From an uncultured Bacteroidia bacterium (GTDB lineage Bacteria; Bacteroidota; Bacteroidia; Bacteroidales; ML635J-15): a stretch of 64,000 nt of DNA. A program made the translations under genes and the position numbers. Below are positions 27,202 through 36,216 of the stretch, piece by piece. Numbering within the stretch: position 1 is the first letter of the stretch; each line of letters starts with the position of its first letter. The notes below the pieces were generated by a model. That model was given only the letters and a program-made list of their open reading frames with translations. It was not told the DNA's origin and ran no database searches. The stretch lies in NCBI GenBank assembly GCA_902791865.1, contig CADAXK010000004.1, forward strand, positions 124,001 to 188,000. Reading direction: 5' to 3'.

Positions 27202-28332
27202 ATGGAAGAAATCAAAACCACTGCCTTCACGCAGTTTCACATCGCACAGGGCGCACAGATGGCACCTTTCGCTGGCTTCAACATGCCAATCCAGTACACT
27301 AGCATAAACGACGAGCACATCTTCTGCCGCGAACATATCGGCGTTTTCGATGTTTCTCACATGGGCGAATTCTGGGTAACCGGCGACAAGGCTTTCGACT
27401 TTGTACAGAAGGTTACTTCGAACAATGTTGCCGACCTCACCGACGGTAAGGTTCAGTACTCGTGCCTGCCTAACAACGACGGCGGTATCGTTGACGACCT
27501 CTTGGTTTACAGAATCAACGACAAGAAATATTTCCTCGTTGTAAACGCTGCCAACATCGACAAGGACTGGAACTGGTGCATCGCAATAGCAGAAAAGATG
27601 GGCTTGAAGGTCGGACAGGACATCGTAAACGCATCCGACGAATACTGCCAGCTCGCTGTTCAGGGTCCTTATGCTCTGAAGGCTATGCAGAAACTCACAA
27701 AGGCTAATGTAATCGACATGGAATACTACACCAACAAGATTATCGAATTTGCTGGCATTCCAGAAGTTATCTTCTCGACAACCGGTTACACTGGTGCAGG
27801 TGGATGCGAAATCTACGCAAAGAACCCGTATGCTGACAAGCTGTTGAAGGCTGTTCTTGAAGCAGGTGAAGAATTCGGCATCAAGATGATAGGTCTTGGC
27901 GCACGCGACACTCTCCGCCTCGAAATGGGATTCTGCCTCTACGGACACGACATCAACGACACCACTTCACCAATCGAAGCAGGTCTTGGCTGGATTACCA
28001 AGTTTGTTGACGGCAACGACTTCACCAACCGTGCATACCACGAGAAGCTGAAAGCAGAAGGCACCAGCAAGATGTTGAAGGGCTTCATCCTCGTTGACCG
28101 TGGCATTCCGCGTCCCGAATACCTCGTTTACGATGCCGAAGGCAACGAGATTGGTCATGTTACCTCGGGAGCAATGTCGCCAATGATGAAGAAGGGTATC
28201 GGTATGGCATACCTCAACCGCGGCTTCTGGAAGGAAGGCACCGAAATCTACATCGACATCCGTGGCAAGAAGGTAAAGGCCGAAGTTAAGAAGACTCCTC
28301 TCTTCAAGGACCAGATGCCTCAGGTTAAGTAG
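27202..28332 (+). CDS. gcvT: GcvT, glycine cleavage system aminomethyltransferase
   Basis: A 376-aa T-protein. Conserved blocks: PFAGFNMPIQYTSI near the start, GVFDVSHMGEFWVTG, ITKFVDGNDFTNR and the C-terminal beta-barrel with GHVTSGAMSPMMKKGIGMAYL. It transfers the methylene group of the aminomethyl-lipoyl H-protein to tetrahydrofolate and releases ammonia in glycine breakdown. gcvP and gcvH are not adjacent, which is common in Bacteroidales. It stands alone with its own promoter box and a downstream hairpin terminator. Its codon use is strongly biased to C/G-ending codons compared with neighbours, as expected for a highly expressed gene. Confidence 0.96.
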   Translation: MEEIKTTAFTQFHIAQGAQMAPFAGFNMPIQYTSINDEHIFCREHIGVFDVSHMGEFWVTGDKAFDFVQKVTSNNVADLTDGKVQYSCLPNNDGGIVDDLLVYRINDKKYFLVVNAANIDKDWNWCIAIAEKMGLKVGQDIVNASDEYCQLAVQGPYALKAMQKLTKANVIDMEYYTNKIIEFAGIPEVIFSTTGYTGAGGCEIYAKNPYADKLLKAVLEAGEEFGIKMIGLGARDTLRLEMGFCLYGHDINDTTSPIEAGLGWITKFVDGNDFTNRAYHEKLKAEGTSKMLKGFILVDRGIPRPEYLVYDAEGNEIGHVTSGAMSPMMKKGIGMAYLNRGFWKEGTEIYIDIRGKKVKAEVKKTPLFKDQMPQVK

Positions 28333-28353
28333 TTATACATTTGTTTCCATATT

Positions 28354-28389
28354 AAGAATCTCGGAATCTCGGTTCCGGGGTTCTTTTTT
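28354..28389 (+). terminator. Rho-independent terminator after gcvT
   Basis: Stem GAATCTCGGAA / TTCCGGGGTTC (two G-U pairs) with a short loop, then a run of six T. It begins 22 nt after the gcvT stop. Confidence 0.75.
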
Positions 28390-28450
28390 AAAATTAATGG
28401 AGATATCAAATGTACACTAATTCTTCCCAAAACTAAGTTTCGCTCAGGGC

Positions 28451-28512
28451 GGCAATTATCAATTATCCATTATAAATTGTCAATTATTAATCATCCATTG
28501 TCAATTAACCCA
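28451..28512. repeat. AT-rich intergenic repeat before obgE
   Basis: Imperfect tandem copies of a unit like CAATTATCAATTATCCATT and TGTCAATTATTAATCATCC fill the gap directly upstream of the obgE start. It resembles the spacers at 25677 and 26138 in style, not in exact sequence. Confidence 0.6.
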
Positions 28513-28514
28513 TT

Positions 28515-29510
28515 ATGGCAACCACCTCAAACTTTGTAGATTATGTAAAGATATACTGCCGTTCGGGAGCAGGCGGCGCAGGTTCGATGCACTTCCGCCA
28601 CGAGAAATTCGTGGAGAAAGGCGGTCCCGATGGTGGCAACGGCGGACGCGGCGGACATATTATCCTGCACGGCACAACCAATGTGTGGACACTTCTGCAC
28701 CTCAAGTACAACCGCCACATCTTCGCCGAGAACGGCACTAACGGAAGCGGTGCTTTATGCACTGGCGCAAACGGCAAGGACATTACCCTCGATGTGCCGC
28801 TCGGAACTATCGCCCGCGACGAATACACCGGCGAAGTGCTCTGCGAAGTCACCGAGAACGACCAGGAAATCATCCTTCTCAAAGGCGGTCGCGGCGGACT
28901 TGGCAACGCAGAATTCAAGACTGCAACAAACCAAGCCCCAAAATTCTCGCAGCCAGGCGAACCAGGAATCGAAAAGACCGTAATCCTCGAGTTGAAAGTG
29001 CTTGCCGATGTCGGTCTCGTAGGCTTTCCAAATGCAGGCAAATCGACATTACTGTCGGTTGTTTCGGCGGCAAAGCCCGAAATTGCCGACTACCCTTTCA
29101 CCACGCTCGTGCCTAACCTCGGCATCGTAGCCTACCACGACTACAAGTCGTTTGTAATGGCCGACATCCCAGGAATCATCGAGGGCGCAAGTCAGGGCAA
29201 AGGTCTGGGACTTAGGTTCTTGCGCCACATCGAACGCAACTCTATACTGCTGTTTATGGTTCCAGCCGACACCAAGGACATCCGCAACGAATACGAAGTG
29301 CTGCTCAACGAACTCACGCAGTACAACCCCGAACTGCTCGACAAGAAGCGCATCCTTGCCGTCACCAAGTGCGACCTCATCGACGACGAACTTCAGGAAA
29401 TGCTCTCGAAGGAACTGCCCGAAAAGATTGAAACCGTCTTCATTTCGTCGGTAGCACACAAGAACATCGACAAGCTGAAAGACTTAATCTGGAAGGCATT
29501 GAACGAATAA
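28515..29510 (+). CDS. obgE: ObgE/CgtA GTPase
   Basis: A 331-aa Obg GTPase. The glycine-rich Obg fold covers residues 1-160 ([30 protein letters not shown] and further G-rich turns). The G domain follows: G1 [10 protein letters not shown]3 [10 protein letters not shown]4 TKCD. The C-terminal extension seen in some Obg proteins is absent. It acts in 50S ribosome assembly and the stringent response in the cytoplasm. A Fic gene starts 4 nt after its stop, so they are probably co-transcribed. Confidence 0.97.
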   Translation: MATTSNFVDYVKIYCRSGAGGAGSMHFRHEKFVEKGGPDGGNGGRGGHIILHGTTNVWTLLHLKYNRHIFAENGTNGSGALCTGANGKDITLDVPLGTIARDEYTGEVLCEVTENDQEIILLKGGRGGLGNAEFKTATNQAPKFSQPGEPGIEKTVILELKVLADVGLVGFPNAGKSTLLSVVSAAKPEIADYPFTTLVPNLGIVAYHDYKSFVMADIPGIIEGASQGKGLGLRFLRHIERNSILLFMVPADTKDIRNEYEVLLNELTQYNPELLDKKRILAVTKCDLIDDELQEMLSKELPEKIETVFISSVAHKNIDKLKDLIWKALNE

Positions 29511-29514
29511 TCCG

Positions 29515-30255
29515 ATGAACAAACTCACAGAACTTCTCATAGACGAACGAAATGCCAAGCGCAAAGGCGGAATTTACCACAAGACTCAGGTAAAACTCGC
29601 CTACAACTCGAACCGAATCGAAGGCAGCAAGCTTACCGAGGAACAGACACGCTACATTTTCGAGACTCGCACCATAGGATTCAAGGAACAGGAGGCTGTT
29701 CCCGTTGACGACATCATCGAAACCACCAACCACTTCGTAGCTTTCGACTATCTGATTGACACTATCAGCCAGCCTTTAAGCATTGACATTATCAAGCAGT
29801 TCCACAAGATTATAAAATCCAGCACATCTGATGCACAGAAACCATACTTCAATGTCGGCGACTGGAAAAAACTTGCCAACGAAGTAGGCGAAGCAAGGAC
29901 AACCCTGCCTGATGATGTTGACCGCGAAATGCACGACCTTTCGGACTGGTACGCCTCGCAGAAAAATATAAGCATTGAAACTCTTGCAAAATATCACTTC
30001 TACTTCGAAAGCATACATCCGTTCCAGGACGGAAACGGACGCGTAGGCCGCCTGATACTTTTTCGCGAATGCCTGCGCAACGACATTGTGCCATTCGTCA
30101 TCGACAACGACCACAAAACATTTTACTACAGAGGACTACGCGAATTTGAACACGCACCCTCATACCTTGTCGATACAATGAAGTCGGCACAGGACACCTA
30201 CACCGAATGGCTCAAGTATTTTTCACCAGAACTTCTTAACGACTTGCACGCATAA
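29515..30255 (+). CDS. Fic-domain AMPylase, class II with N-terminal inhibitory motif
   Basis: A 246-aa Fic protein. The catalytic motif is H168-PFQDGNGRVGR (consensus HPFxxGNGRxxR), complete with the catalytic His and both Arg. The N-terminal helix carries S32-NRI-E36-G37, matching the [S/T]xxxE[G/N] inhibitory motif, so the regulator is in the same chain. Such enzymes transfer AMP from ATP to a hydroxyl side chain of a target protein. The target is unknown. It lies 4 nt after obgE and its stop overlaps the next gene's ATG by one base. It may act as a housekeeping self-regulator or a solitary toxin-like enzyme; no separate antitoxin gene is present. Confidence 0.92.
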   Translation: MNKLTELLIDERNAKRKGGIYHKTQVKLAYNSNRIEGSKLTEEQTRYIFETRTIGFKEQEAVPVDDIIETTNHFVAFDYLIDTISQPLSIDIIKQFHKIIKSSTSDAQKPYFNVGDWKKLANEVGEARTTLPDDVDREMHDLSDWYASQKNISIETLAKYHFYFESIHPFQDGNGRVGRLILFRECLRNDIVPFVIDNDHKTFYYRGLREFEHAPSYLVDTMKSAQDTYTEWLKYFSPELLNDLHA

Positions 30256-30827
30256 TGATTGAAAGCCTTGAACTCATAGACCGCAAAATTCTACTGTTCA
30301 TCAACGGGTTGCACGCCGACTGGCTTGACCCGATAATGTGGGCTATAAGCAGCAACTGGTTCTGGCTTCCAATGGTTGCACTGTTCATCTTTATGGCGGT
30401 GAAGCGTTTCGGGAAATGGTGCTGGATTCCTATACTGGCAGCCACGCTGTGCTTCGCCACTACCGATGTCGTTTCGCACAATGTGAAGGAATCGGTACAG
30501 CGCTACCGTCCCACGCATAACCTTGAAATAGAGGACGAAGTCCACACCGTAAACGACTATCGCGGAGGAATGTACGGATTCTTTTCTGGTCACGCCGCCA
30601 ACAGCTTCGGGCTTGCGCTAATCACAATGCTTTTCATCCGCCGAAAATGGTACACCATAACAGCATTATGCTGGGCGACAATCGTCACATATTCAAGGAT
30701 GTACCTAGCAGTCCACTACCCTGCCGACATTTTAGTGGGCTTCTGCTTCGGAATCTCTGTGGCAGTGGCATTTTTCATAGTGACAAAGGCGATTGTAAAA
30801 AGGACTGTGGGTACCATACCCAATTAA
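30255..30827 (+). CDS. PAP2-family membrane phosphatase
   Basis: A 190-aa protein with about five to six membrane segments and the three PAP2 motifs: KESVQRYRP (KxxxxxxRP), FFSGHAAN (variant of PSGH) and SRMYLAVHYPADILVG (SRxxxxxHxxxD). Relatives dephosphorylate undecaprenyl pyrophosphate, phosphatidylglycerol phosphate or lipid A at the outer face of the inner membrane. Its ATG shares a base with the stop of the Fic gene, and the next gene starts 15 nt downstream. The exact substrate cannot be told. Confidence 0.93.
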   Translation: MIESLELIDRKILLFINGLHADWLDPIMWAISSNWFWLPMVALFIFMAVKRFGKWCWIPILAATLCFATTDVVSHNVKESVQRYRPTHNLEIEDEVHTVNDYRGGMYGFFSGHAANSFGLALITMLFIRRKWYTITALCWATIVTYSRMYLAVHYPADILVGFCFGISVAVAFFIVTKAIVKRTVGTIPN

Positions 30828-30842
30828 TCTGCAAATGTCTGT

Positions 30843-33209
30843 ATGAGGAAAATAGTTTCGGCTTTTGCTTTATTTTTGATGTTATTTTTGTCAGTATGCG
30901 CACAAAACCAGCATTGTAATGTGAAAGGGTGCGTGGTTGACGAAACTCAAATGCCTGTTGGGTTTGCTTCGGTGGCAATAGCTTGCGACTCGGCATTCCT
31001 AAGCGGAACACTGACCAACGAAAATGGCGAATTCGTCTTGCAACTTGCAAAATCCGAAAAACAGTATCTGCTGTCGGTTTCATTTATCGGAAAAAAGACA
31101 AAACAAATTTCATTTGTCGCCAATACAAAAAACATTACTCTCGATACTATTGTCCTGGAAAACAATGCATACCAGCTGGACGAAGTGCAAGTATCCGCCG
31201 AACAGACAACGCATAACGCAGTAGAGCACAAGGTTATCGCACCGCAGTCGGTAATGACCGAAGTAAAAGGCTCTGTCCTGGATGTGCTGAAGGCTGTGAC
31301 ATCCGTATCGGTTGACAACGAAGACAACATATCGATTCGCGGGAACAGCAATGTGCTTGTTCTTGTAAACGGCCTGCCAACTGCAATGACAAGTCTGTCG
31401 GCAATTCCGTCTGCAAACATCGCCAATGTGGAAGTAATCACAAGTCCCGATGCCAAATACGATTCGGAAGGAACCGGTGGAATCATAAACATTGTGCTAA
31501 AGGAAAACAAAAGCGAAGGCTGGAGCGGAATGTTTTCGGCAAACTACGGCTTCAATCATTTTGCAAACGCCAATGCAGCAGTCAATTACACAAAAGACGG
31601 CAAATCGTTCCGTTTCAGTTACAACCTTAAATACGAAGATGACATAATTGACGGAAACCTGAACCGCAAGTTCGTAAATGCTGGCAATTGGCTCGAGCAG
31701 CAGTTTCATTCGGCACGCACTGTCTTCAACAATAATATCGGAGTTGGAACAACGCTCCGTCTGAACAAGAAAAACAGGCTTAGTGCCGATGTTCGCTTCA
31801 TAATGCCTCGCCTAAACACACAGCAGCAATTTGCCAACACCTACGGTACCAACGGATTGCAAAGCGCTGAAAATCGCAGCAGCAATGTGTCGTGGAACCG
31901 CGAAAATATCGATGGAGCCATTTCCTACACGCACATAATCAATCCGCAATCGTCAGACATAATGCTACGAGCGGCCATTTCAAAGATATGGGGGCATCGT
32001 CCTTCGTATTATTTTTTGGAAAACGATTCTGTCGGAAAATCAAATTCGGGCGGAAGTCCGCTGAATACATCCGCCCAATGCGACTACAAGTTGGTTAGCA
32101 AATACGGGAAATGGGATGCCGGAGTAAAATTTTCGTACAGGCAGAACGACATCTACCACGAATTCTACAATATGGACAGCGGCCAGTGGGTTTATTCCAA
32201 TATTTACAGCAACGATTTGCTACACAGAGAATTCATTCCAGCAGCTTATATGTTGTTTTCGTCCGATGCCGACAAAAAGTTTAGCTGGAAAGCTGGAATC
32301 AGAACCGAATATAGTCGAGTAAGCTTGCAAAACGACAAAGATGCCATAGACACTGCAACCAATCATCTTTTTGTCGGTCCAAGCCTGATGCTAAACTATA
32401 AAATCAAATCTAAAAAGGAGAACCTCAAGCAGCACATTTCCTTGGCGTTCAATTCGCGAATCAGCAGACCGGCATATCCGCAGTTAAACCCATACATGAG
32501 TATGATTGATGCACATACTTTCGAGCAGGGAAATATGCGGCTTCGTCCCGAAACATCGTATCACCTTGAATTTTCGTACGGAGCGAAAGACAAGACCGTC
32601 AACTTCTCGACTAATGTATATGCCGACTATCTGAAGGATAACATTACTCAAGTTGCTATGCTTAAAGGTGATATACTTCTGCTGACTTTTGTGAACGGAA
32701 CTTTTGAATTTAAGACGGGACTTGATGCATCGTTGGGTGTCACTCCCTGCAAATGGTTCGACATGCAATTCGGAGCAAACACATATTATGTCGACACAAA
32801 AGGCGACTACGAAGGCGTAGACCTTGACAATCGCGGAATCATCAACAGCGACAACATGAAATTAACCTTCCATCCGATAAAGGCAATGGACATACAGGCG
32901 CAATATTTCTTCGAAACGCCACGGTATTATCCGCAATTCACCACGAAACTGTCACATCATCTCGACATTGGCATAAGCCAGAAATTCCTCAAAGGCAGTT
33001 TGGCTGTTTCATTGCTGCTCACTGATGTTTTCAAGACAAACATATGGAACATCTTTTCCGACAATCGCATTTATTACCTCACCAACACGAGTATCAACAA
33101 AAGCCGAATGTTGTGGATAGGAATTCGCTACAATTTCAATTCTTACAAGGCAAGCAACGCACCGAAGCCTGCTGAAACAGACAGAAATAAGGTTAGATTG
33201 GGATTGTAA
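30843..33209 (+). CDS. TonB-dependent receptor-like outer-membrane beta-barrel protein
   Basis: A 788-aa protein with signal peptide (1-20, ending SVCAQ). Residues ~22-95 are a carboxypeptidase-D regulatory-like beta-sandwich (VKGCVVDETQMPVGFASVAI, ILDTIVLENN), then a plug domain (about 110-215: DNISIRGNSNVLVLVNGLP, PDAKYDSEGTGGIINIVLKE), then a long outer-membrane beta-barrel ending in WIGIRYNFNS and a short soluble tail. No SusD partner or sigma/anti-sigma pair is nearby, so the ligand is unknown; such single receptors often import siderophores, peptides or vitamins. It is the last gene of the obgE-fic-PAP2 run. Confidence 0.88.
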   Translation: MRKIVSAFALFLMLFLSVCAQNQHCNVKGCVVDETQMPVGFASVAIACDSAFLSGTLTNENGEFVLQLAKSEKQYLLSVSFIGKKTKQISFVANTKNITLDTIVLENNAYQLDEVQVSAEQTTHNAVEHKVIAPQSVMTEVKGSVLDVLKAVTSVSVDNEDNISIRGNSNVLVLVNGLPTAMTSLSAIPSANIANVEVITSPDAKYDSEGTGGIINIVLKENKSEGWSGMFSANYGFNHFANANAAVNYTKDGKSFRFSYNLKYEDDIIDGNLNRKFVNAGNWLEQQFHSARTVFNNNIGVGTTLRLNKKNRLSADVRFIMPRLNTQQQFANTYGTNGLQSAENRSSNVSWNRENIDGAISYTHIINPQSSDIMLRAAISKIWGHRPSYYFLENDSVGKSNSGGSPLNTSAQCDYKLVSKYGKWDAGVKFSYRQNDIYHEFYNMDSGQWVYSNIYSNDLLHREFIPAAYMLFSSDADKKFSWKAGIRTEYSRVSLQNDKDAIDTATNHLFVGPSLMLNYKIKSKKENLKQHISLAFNSRISRPAYPQLNPYMSMIDAHTFEQGNMRLRPETSYHLEFSYGAKDKTVNFSTNVYADYLKDNITQVAMLKGDILLLTFVNGTFEFKTGLDASLGVTPCKWFDMQFGANTYYVDTKGDYEGVDLDNRGIINSDNMKLTFHPIKAMDIQAQYFFETPRYYPQFTTKLSHHLDIGISQKFLKGSLAVSLLLTDVFKTNIWNIFSDNRIYYLTNTSINKSRMLWIGIRYNFNSYKASNAPKPAETDRNKVRLGL

Positions 33210-33241
33210 AGACATGCAGCGTTTTTATTGCAAAACTATCA

Positions 33242-34426
33242 CTACTCAAACAACACCTTTAAATCCGACTTGAAGAAATTTTCTAATGACAGACCACCTT
33301 CTCCGACTATCATTGTGCGATGCGGGTGAAAGCGTTCTTCAAATGCGTGAAGGCCGGCAGTATCTTTTTCGTTGTTGCTTTTAACTTCGATTGCAACTAT
33401 GCAGCTATTTTTTGCCAGAACAAAATCAACTTCAAGGTTTTCTTCACGCCAGTAGAACACATCAAAATTGTTGATATACGCGCAGTTGAGTATGTGTGCA
33501 CCTGCTGCCGATTCTACAAATCTTCCCCAAATGCGATGGTCTTGCCGTGCTGATGAAAAATCGTGTTCGGAATACAGACTCATCAAGGCATTGTTAAACA
33601 CTTGATATGTAGGAACAGATGCACGGCGACGGGCTTGGTCCAATGTATATTTTTGAAGTCCGCACACCATACCGCTTTGTTTTAATAGATTCAGGTAATT
33701 TGTAATTGTTGTAGTGTTGCCAGCATCCTGCAATTGCCCAATCATTTTCGTGAGTGACAGCAATTGCCCTGAGTATGCGGAACTTAGTTCCATAGTCTGC
33801 CGTAGCAATGCAGGCTTGCTTATGGGAGTGTCAATCAAAATGTCGTTGTTGATTGTCGCGTCAATAATGGAACTTTTTATGTATTCGTGCCAACGGTCAA
33901 TGTCTTTGCGAATGTCGGCAGCTCCAGGGTATCCGCCGAAATAGATGTACTCGTCCAATGTCATACCAAAGGCTTCCTGCATTTCCTGATACGACCAGTT
34001 TGGCATTCGGATGACCTCAAAACGACCTTTTAAACTTTCCGACAGCCCTTTTTCCAACCTTACACGCGATGAGCCGAGCAGTATAACCTTGATGTTCACA
34101 TCGTTGAAAGTGTCGGCATCCCATTCTTTCTTCACCGCTTCCGCCCAGTTGGAGATTTTCTGAACTTCATCAATTACCAATAGCAGTTCCGCAAGGTTTT
34201 CCACCACCATCTTGTTGCGTGCAGCCATCCAACATTCGTTTATCCAATAGTTGCTTGTTGCTGGAACATTGTCTGCAGCAAAATGTAACCACGGCATATC
34301 CGTTGTCTTTAATACCTGCTTTATAACAGTGGATTTTCCAACTTGCCGTGGTCCTTCCACTATCTGGAGAAACTTTCTAGGTTCTTTTATTCTTTCTGTA
34401 ATTAATTTATAATAAGCCCGTTGCAT
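33242..34426 (-). CDS. AAA ATPase with C-terminal DUF4143 domain
   Basis: A 394-aa protein. The Walker A motif GPRQVGKS is at residues 25-32 and Walker B reads LLLVIDEVQK. The C-terminal part includes the DUF4143 nuclease-like fold (VESAAGAHIL, then FYWREENLEVDFVLAK and IVAIEVKS, with the PD-(D/E)xK pattern D...E-x-K). The family is abundant in Bacteroidota; its cellular job is not established. It is a single gene with two palindromes directly upstream (34440-34480) that could be its own operator. Confidence 0.92.
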   Translation of the reverse strand: MQRAYYKLITERIKEPRKFLQIVEGPRQVGKSTVIKQVLKTTDMPWLHFAADNVPATSNYWINECWMAARNKMVVENLAELLLVIDEVQKISNWAEAVKKEWDADTFNDVNIKVILLGSSRVRLEKGLSESLKGRFEVIRMPNWSYQEMQEAFGMTLDEYIYFGGYPGAADIRKDIDRWHEYIKSSIIDATINNDILIDTPISKPALLRQTMELSSAYSGQLLSLTKMIGQLQDAGNTTTITNYLNLLKQSGMVCGLQKYTLDQARRRASVPTYQVFNNALMSLYSEHDFSSARQDHRIWGRFVESAAGAHILNCAYINNFDVFYWREENLEVDFVLAKNSCIVAIEVKSNNEKDTAGLHAFEERFHPHRTMIVGEGGLSLENFFKSDLKVLFE

Positions 34427-34439
34427 AGTATTTAAGAAT

Positions 34440-34480
34440 TTTACTCAATGGAATGAGTAAATTTACTCAATGCATTGAGT
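34440..34480. promoter_or_regulatory. Paired palindromes upstream of the DUF4143 ATPase
   Basis: TTTACTCA / TGAGTAAA inverted repeat with a 6-nt centre at 34440-34461, then a perfect 16-nt palindrome ACTCAATGCATTGAGT at 34465-34480. Both share the half-site ACTCAATG/ACTCA. They end 14 nt before the ATPase start codon, a position suited to an autorepressor-type operator. No regulator gene is adjacent, so who binds is unknown. Confidence 0.5.
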
Positions 34481-34606
34481 AGTTATTTCTACACCGCAAA
34501 ATAATTGCTTTTATTTGATATATGCAAGAAATAAAAATGAGAAATTTTTCAAGTATTGATATTCTGCTAAAGCATGCTATCGTTTTTTGCCGAGCATCTC
34601 TCCCCC

Positions 34607-35224
34607 CTATCTCTTCCGAAACTCCCTTGGACTTACCCCCTCCGCCCTGCGGAAAAATGTCCCGAAATGGCTCTGGTTCTGGAATCCAAGTCGGTCGGCA
34701 ATCTGCTGCACAGGAAGCGTAGTCGTCTGCAACAGCGACTTAGCCTGCTTGACAAGATTCTGAGTTATACATTCGTAGGCAGTGCGCCCCGTAACTTGCT
34801 TCACTACATTGGCAATATATTTTGGTGACAGGCACATCTCGTCAGCATACCAATCAATAGTATGATGCTCGTGGCAATGCATTTCAACTAACGAAAGGAA
34901 GCGTCCCACCAGCTCCTCCGAGCGCGAAAGCGTGTATAGTTTTGTAAAAGACTTATCGTACAACCCGTAAACGAAATACATCATCGAACGCACAAGGTCA
35001 AGCACTACCTCGTGGACATTGCTCACATCAGGAGACAACATAACTTCTCGCAACAAATCAAGATAGTGCCGCACCACTAACATCTGCTTTTCTGTCAGTT
35101 GCATAAAAGGACGCATATACGCCCTGACATGAGCCTCGCCAGATAATTTCAAATTCAGTTCCTCGGCAAACGACGGTGAAAAACTCAAAATATACTGCAC
35201 CATGTCATCACTCGCCTCAACCAC
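34607..35224 (-). CDS. AraC-family transcriptional regulator, N-terminally truncated
   Basis: The last ~100 residues are a double helix-turn-helix AraC domain: HHTIDWYADEMCLSPKYIANVVKQ, then LPVQQIADRLGFQNQSHFGTFFRR. The preceding part resembles the cupin-side linker of Bacteroidales AraC regulators. The listed start is a GTG at 35224. The frame stays open upstream to 35458 and still reads like an AraC ligand domain (VDGAASVENSLG, EIDAPCFSSILIG) but contains no ATG; it runs into the antisense of a GH53 fragment. I infer that the true 5' end of this gene was lost in a rearrangement near 35300-35460. Confidence 0.7.
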   Translation of the reverse strand: MVEASDDMVQYILSFSPSFAEELNLKLSGEAHVRAYMRPFMQLTEKQMLVVRHYLDLLREVMLSPDVSNVHEVVLDLVRSMMYFVYGLYDKSFTKLYTLSRSEELVGRFLSLVEMHCHEHHTIDWYADEMCLSPKYIANVVKQVTGRTAYECITQNLVKQAKSLLQTTTLPVQQIADRLGFQNQSHFGTFFRRAEGVSPREFRKR

Positions 35225-35371
35225 ACCGATAGACAGTCCGATAAGGATGGATGAAAAGCAAGGTGCATCAATCTCGGAGAATTTGTCGCCGAGGCTATTC
35301 TCAACACTGGCTGCACCGTCAACAACTGGAATCTCGGCAACAAGGCCAATTTCGGTTTTGCAGGAATTAGC

Positions 35372-36034
35372 ATGGGACTCGAAACCGCAGTCAACCCCAA
35401 GCTGAAGAAAGCCAAGAAGATGAAAAGATACACTGCTCCAGTATTTGCTCGCGGCTGGCTAAAGCGCAATGTATGGAAGTACGACGCAAAGGCTTACGCA
35501 GCCGTAAAGGCTGGCATTTTGAGCGCATACGCAAAATTAGGCATAGACGCTTCGAATGTTAAATTCTCCACTCACATTGCAACTGTTGTTTTCCCGCCAA
35601 AATGCAGTGCATCCTTCTTCAACTTCATGAAGGACAACGGCTACGATATGGAAACTGCCGGTATTAGCTACTACCCTAGTGCACCATACATGTCGGCAAA
35701 TAAGAAGAAGCTTCTGAAAAAGACCGTAACCAAGATTAACGAAAAGTGCCACCTCAATGTTTTCATTGGCGAATTCTCGTATCCTTCTGGCAAGATGGAA
35801 GGTCCGTTTGCAGGATGGAACAAGAAGGTAAGAGGCTACAACAAGGATCAGCAGGGCCAGGCAGACATTTACTCCGATGTTGTATCGTGGGGCAAGACTC
35901 ACGGCATGGCTGGAATACGCTACTGGGCACCCGACTACAAAGGCTGGTACGCTATGTCGATGTTTGAATTTTCAGATAAGGTCGGCACCGCCAAAAACAT
36001 CCTGCAGAACCACAAGAATATTATTGAAAAATAG
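35372..36034 (+). pseudogene. C-terminal fragment of a GH53-type endo-galactanase
   Basis: A 220-codon frame matching the second half of glycoside hydrolase family 53 (arabinogalactan endo-beta-1,4-galactanase): ISYYPSAPYMS, FIGEFSYPSG with the nucleophile-type Glu, GYNKDQQGQADIYSDVV, and GIRYWAPDYKGWY near the end. The signal peptide, the first half of the barrel and a recognisable acid/base GNE are missing. The frame opens at about 35255 after a TGA and reads GNK where GNE would be expected, but that segment may only be antisense to the AraC gene. It is followed by a good terminator (36048), so the 3' end is native. Most likely a broken gene. Confidence 0.65.
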
Positions 36035-36047
36035 TTTTTTGAATCTG

Positions 36048-36077
36048 AAAGTCCCAACTTCGGCCGGGACTTTTTTT
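36048..36077 (+). terminator. Rho-independent terminator after the GH53 fragment
   Basis: Stem AAAGTCCC / GGGACTTT with a 10-nt loop, followed by a T tract at 36071-36077. Confidence 0.8.
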
Positions 36078-36184
36078 GTGCCAACGGCAGCACTCCACAA
36101 CACCATTTTACCATACACAAACTCAATCGTAAAAAATTTCAAAAAAAGTTAAAATAAAAACACCTATAATACGAATTTATTTCT

Positions 36185-36192
36185 TAATTTTG
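36185..36192 (+). promoter_or_regulatory. -7 promoter box of the redoxin-PKD protein
   Basis: TAATTTTG, an exact TAnnTTTG match, 24 nt upstream of the ATG at 36217. The frame extends to 36190, inside this box, which supports 36217 as the start. Confidence 0.55.
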
Positions 36193-36216
36193 GCATTCGT
36201 CTATAATTGTGTTTTT

